Assembly: GCF_021533195.1 (NCBI RefSeq) | Contig: NZ_JAJNKB010000003.1 | Location: forward strand, 335,001-399,000 | Direction: 5' to 3' | Source: Portibacter marinus | GTDB taxonomy: Bacteria > Bacteroidota > Bacteroidia > Chitinophagales > Saprospiraceae | DNA: 64,000 bases | In this document: positions 61,047 to 64,000 of the stretch, piece by piece | Layout: each line of letters starts with the position of its first letter | Numbering within the stretch: position 1 is the stretch's first letter | Notes under the pieces: model-generated | Database searches by the model: none | Seen by the model: the letters and a program-made list of their open reading frames with translations, nothing else | What the model was told of the DNA's origin: nothing | Made by a program: the position numbers and the translations under genes

Positions 61047-64000
61047 TTAGATTTCTTCAGAGGGTAAAACTTTCATCACCCCTTGCATCATTCTCCAGTG
61101 ACCGGGGAAAGTACACACAAATGGATATAAACCGGGCTCTGGAGGTGCTGTAAACAACAGGCTTACCTTCTCTTCAGGATCAACAAGATCCGTGGCAAAT
61201 AACACTTCAGGCATATTCGGAACATATCCCATGGCCTCTCCATTTGGGTCTGCCGCCAATTTATCAGCCGCCTGACCCACTTTTTCCAGTGCCCCTCTCG
61301 CTACGATGATAAGATTGTGTTGCATGAAATCGACGTTTTCGAAAACTAGTTTTACCATTTCCCCCGCATTAACCGTAAATTCTGTCATGTCGTATTTCAT
61401 TTCATTTTTCACAGACTTGATCACTACTAATTTTTCTCGAATATTCGTCTCCTCATAATCGGCAATATCAATATCTAATTTCGAAATATTACTTTGCATA
61501 ATAGTCGCCGCTAATTTTGAGCCATCTAGCTTAATCTTATCTTCTGAAAAGTCCGGTTGCTCATCAATATTCGCATTTGGATTATCCTGTAAATAGGCTG
61601 TCGCAAATCCCGGAGCGTGCTGGCTTGCAGCTACATAAACAGCATTGACCAACCAGTGATCTTCGCGAATCGTATTATCCTTTGTGAGTTCATATAATTT
61701 CTGACCTATAGCTTCAGAAGGGCTTTTATCTGCCAATTTTAGAATTGCAATTAAACTCACGGCTGGATCCTCATCCCTATAGATTTCCACTTCATCCATT
61801 TTTTTCAAAACCATTGGAGTCAAAGGAAGGGATTGCAACGCAGCTTTTCGCACAGCTGCAGATCTATGATCTAGCATTTTAACGATCAGCTCCTGTAGTG
61901 CATTATCATTTTGCAGCAAACCCAATCCATCAAGTGTCCATATAGCGTGAATAACTGATTTATCATTACCATTTGATAATGAGATCAGTTCTTTAATACT
62001 ACTTACTTCTTCGATGTTCTCCTTTTCTACCAATAGCCTTTGCGCAGTCAGTCGCCAAAACATATTATCATTACCCAGCATCTTGATTAATTGATCTTCA
62101 TTGTTCTTGTCTAGAGTAATTTGTGGTGCTGCACGATTTTTAGGTACGATTCTCCATATCCGTCCATGTGACTTATCTCTCAATGGATTGACATATGCAT
62201 TCCCCTCACCATTTTCAGCGTCATAACCTCCCCACTCTTCAGAAGGAGTAGGATTATGCTGTACGATAAAATTATACCAATCTGCTACCCATAAGAATCC
62301 ATCAGGACCTACTTTCGCTTCGACAGGAGAAAACCATTCATCAGCACTTGCTACAATATTTCTACCATCTTTCTCTTTATAACCTGCCCCATCCTTTTCT
62401 ATTTTAGCAATATGAACCAATCCACCTGTCGGCTCACAAATAAAAGCTACATTGTTCCAATAAGCCTGAGGATAGGCCCGGGCAGTATAGAAATGATGCC
62501 CGGCGGCTGCTGTAAAGCCTCCGAACACATCCACCTGCCGTACATTTTGGGTAATGGGTTGCATTTCATAATGTCCATCTATCTTTTCACTTCCTTTAAT
62601 ATCAACAGGTCCTATGTCTACTAAGTGACGATTAGGTATTCCGAGATACACACTGTGTGTATTGTTTGCAGTGGACGCAAATATAGAATTGTCTTCAGTG
62701 ATTCCAAGACCCCAGGTATTGTTGCTCGTATTGGTTAGAAACTCAAAAGTATCGACCTTTGGGTTAAACCTGAAGACTCCTTGGCGAAAAGCCAATTCTC
62801 TTCCGAATATTTCTCCTTTAAAGCCAGAATAACCTACTGCACCATACACTTGATTATCTATTCCGTATTGAAGATTAGAAGGCCCAGCATGAGTATCAAA
62901 AGTTCCCCATCCTTCGATCATCACTTCTCTGACATCTGCAATATCATCGCCATCTGTATCTTTTAAGAAAAGGAATTCAGGCGCCTGAGATACAATCACA
63001 CCACCGTCGAAGAAAACAAAACTGGTCGGTATATTCAATTGATCAGCAAATATGATAATAGAGTCAGCTTTCCCATCACCGTCTGTGTCCTCGAGAATTT
63101 TTATGACATCATCACCTTGACCTTTTTGATCTCTGACCGTATTCGGATAATCTACGGTTTCAATCACCCAAAGTCTTCCCCGCTCATCCCAATTCATAGC
63201 GATAGGATTAATGATGTCCGGTTCAGAAGCGAATAATTCCAATTTAAAACCAGGAGGTACCTGAGTCAATTTTTTAGATTCTTGGGCAGAAAGTGGAAGC
63301 TGATATTTAGGAGCAGGATCTCTTTTTTCGTAGTTTGGTATATTAGCAGCCTCTTCATATTTTAATTCGGGGATGTCAGTCACAAATTGATCTCTATTTG
63401 ATCGTACTTCTTCAGATACAGCCCATAAAATGCCATTCTTGACCAACTTTTGAAAACCGGGATGAGACCAGGTGCGTTCATCATGGCCATAAGCCGTATA
63501 AAAAACTTTGCCTTCTCCATATTCTTTAACCCAAGTCCATGGCTCGCTCTTTCCATTATCATCACGAGTCATGAGTACTTCAATGTCATCTGCTAACTTG
63601 TGATGTACATAAGTTTCATCCCAGGTGGTAAAAGACTGAAGATCAGAAATGACTGGATGTGACTGATCTGAAAAATTTGTTGTAAAAGTATCGGTGTCAT
63701 GTGATTTGAATTGACCTCCTATAAGATTGACAACTTCTTCAGAATTTCTAAAACAATAGCTTGCACAGTGTATAGGTATAAATGCATGACCGGATTCAAT
63801 ATATTTCAACAGTGCACTTTCCTGAGGTGTTGTGATAGAATCATGGTTGGCATAAACTAATAAACCATCATATTGATTCAGGTTAGATAAATTAATATCA
63901 TCAGGATCTTCAGTATAGGTAAAATTGATGCCTTCACTTGCTAAGGACGATGCCAGTATCGGCATGTATTGAGCAGAATGATGATGTTCCTGGTCATGGC
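61047..64000 (-). CDS. ThuA - membrane-bound-dehydrogenase-like propeller - HEAT - azurin multidomain protein, cut by the right edge
   Basis: At least 984 residues; the frame is open to the window edge (reading HDQEHHHSAQYMPILASSL before the ATG at 63965), so the N-terminus and signal peptide are outside. Order: ThuA-like domain (FIPIHCASYCF, WVKEYGEGKVFYTAYGHDE), a sorbosone-dehydrogenase-like beta-propeller (PPGFKLELFASEPDI, ILEDTDGDGKADSIIIFADQ, WVADWYNFIVQHNPTPSEE), HEAT-like repeats (about nt 61680-62100) and a C-terminal azurin domain with all blue-copper ligands: His in MQHN and CTFPGHWRMM. Unlike many relatives it has no CxxCH haem site. I infer periplasmic oxidation of a sugar with electrons passed to copper, feeding the epimerase and Gfo/Idh/MocA enzymes encoded downstream. 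Confidence 0.88.
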   Translation of the reverse strand, partial: HDQEHHHSAQYMPILASSLASEGINFTYTEDPDDINLSNLNQYDGLLVYANHDSITTPQESALLKYIESGHAFIPIHCASYCFRNSEEVVNLIGGQFKSHDTDTFTTNFSDQSHPVISDLQSFTTWDETYVHHKLADDIEVLMTRDDNGKSEPWTWVKEYGEGKVFYTAYGHDERTWSHPGFQKLVKNGILWAVSEEVRSNRDQFVTDIPELKYEEAANIPNYEKRDPAPKYQLPLSAQESKKLTQVPPGFKLELFASEPDIINPIAMNWDERGRLWVIETVDYPNTVRDQKGQGDDVIKILEDTDGDGKADSIIIFADQLNIPTSFVFFDGGVIVSQAPEFLFLKDTDGDDIADVREVMIEGWGTFDTHAGPSNLQYGIDNQVYGAVGYSGFKGEIFGRELAFRQGVFRFNPKVDTFEFLTNTSNNTWGLGITEDNSIFASTANNTHSVYLGIPNRHLVDIGPVDIKGSEKIDGHYEMQPITQNVRQVDVFGGFTAAAGHHFYTARAYPQAYWNNVAFICEPTGGLVHIAKIEKDGAGYKEKDGRNIVASADEWFSPVEAKVGPDGFLWVADWYNFIVQHNPTPSEEWGGYDAENGEGNAYVNPLRDKSHGRIWRIVPKNRAAPQITLDKNNEDQLIKMLGNDNMFWRLTAQRLLVEKENIEEVSSIKELISLSNGNDKSVIHAIWTLDGLGLLQNDNALQELIVKMLDHRSAAVRKAALQSLPLTPMVLKKMDEVEIYRDEDPAVSLIAILKLADKSPSEAIGQKLYELTKDNTIREDHWLVNAVYVAASQHAPGFATAYLQDNPNANIDEQPDFSEDKIKLDGSKLAATIMQSNISKLDIDIADYEETNIREKLVVIKSVKNEMKYDMTEFTVNAGEMVKLVFENVDFMQHNLIIVARGALEKVGQAADKLAADPNGEAMGYVPNMPEVLFATDLVDPEEKVSLLFTAPPEPGLYPFVCTFPGHWRMMQGVMKVLPSEEI

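Noticed and set aside
61047-64000. PVC-type haem-binding annotation for the azurin-tailed protein
   Set aside because: No CxxCH motif is present in the visible part; cysteines occur only in HCASYCF, ICEPTG and the copper site.

Overview
The window is a stretch of a Bacteroidota chromosome. The evidence is consistent: several secreted proteins end in type IX secretion (T9SS) sorting domains (type A tails at 10842-11369, 23956-24447 and 27863-29756; a gliding-associated, CHU_C-like tail at 18396-23753), there are two TonB-dependent receptors with carboxypeptidase-regulatory plugs, Y_Y_Y-type and 7TMR-DISM sensor kinases, lipoboxes of the phylum, and a good TTG/TAnnTTTG promoter. The style (long secreted repeat proteins, azurin/ThuA sugar operon, carotenoid gene) suggests a free-living, probably marine member near Cytophagales or Saprospirales; I cannot place it more finely. 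No tRNA, rRNA, CRISPR array, transposase or phage structural/packaging block was seen.

Layout. 1-5.4 kb: a carotenoid desaturase cut by the left edge, a secreted GH43 glycosidase and a large secreted M14 carboxypeptidase. 5.4-11.4 kb (minus): a decayed phage-collar-like gene, a protein with two thrombospondin type-1 repeats, a DUF2059 protein, a 1021-residue fibre-like surface protein and a small T9SS protein. 11.5-18.3 kb (minus): ribosomal protein S1 with an extra helix-hairpin-helix tail, a three-domain kinase/LytM/aminotransferase fusion, and an M29 aminopeptidase. 18.4-38.2 kb (mostly plus): a 1785-residue T9SS giant, a second copy of the small-T9SS-protein plus fibre-protein module, a lipoprotein and a frameshifted M12B-like metalloprotease (minus), a Tat-exported class V aminotransferase, a YadA-head/S74 fibre protein, a two-component pair and a DUF1206 membrane protein. 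38.2-43.1 kb (minus): a TonB receptor and the beta-helix/dihaem cytochrome pair. 43.2-50 kb: HflX, a hybrid one-protein two-component regulator and a second TonB receptor. 50.1-58.9 kb: an EnvC-like/DUF4292/TPR envelope operon, RlmN, FtsH, RsfS, BirA. 59-64 kb (minus): a sugar-oxidation operon (ThuA-dehydrogenase-HEAT-azurin, TIM-barrel epimerase, Gfo/Idh/MocA oxidoreductase), running off the right edge.

The most interesting theme is a dispersed set of five phage-tail-fibre-like or adhesin-like genes (one of them dead) between 5.4 and 33.5 kb, two of them in a duplicated two-gene module with a small T9SS protein. A 17-19 bp dyad motif recurs upstream of one of these modules, upstream of the YadA/S74 fibre gene, and upstream of the LuxR-family response regulator that follows the sensor kinase. 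I infer, without proof, that this two-component system controls the surface fibres. A second theme is non-coding: a perfect 15-bp-stem palindrome is present identically at two intergenic loci 27 kb apart, and other short inverted-repeat elements sit at gene ends.
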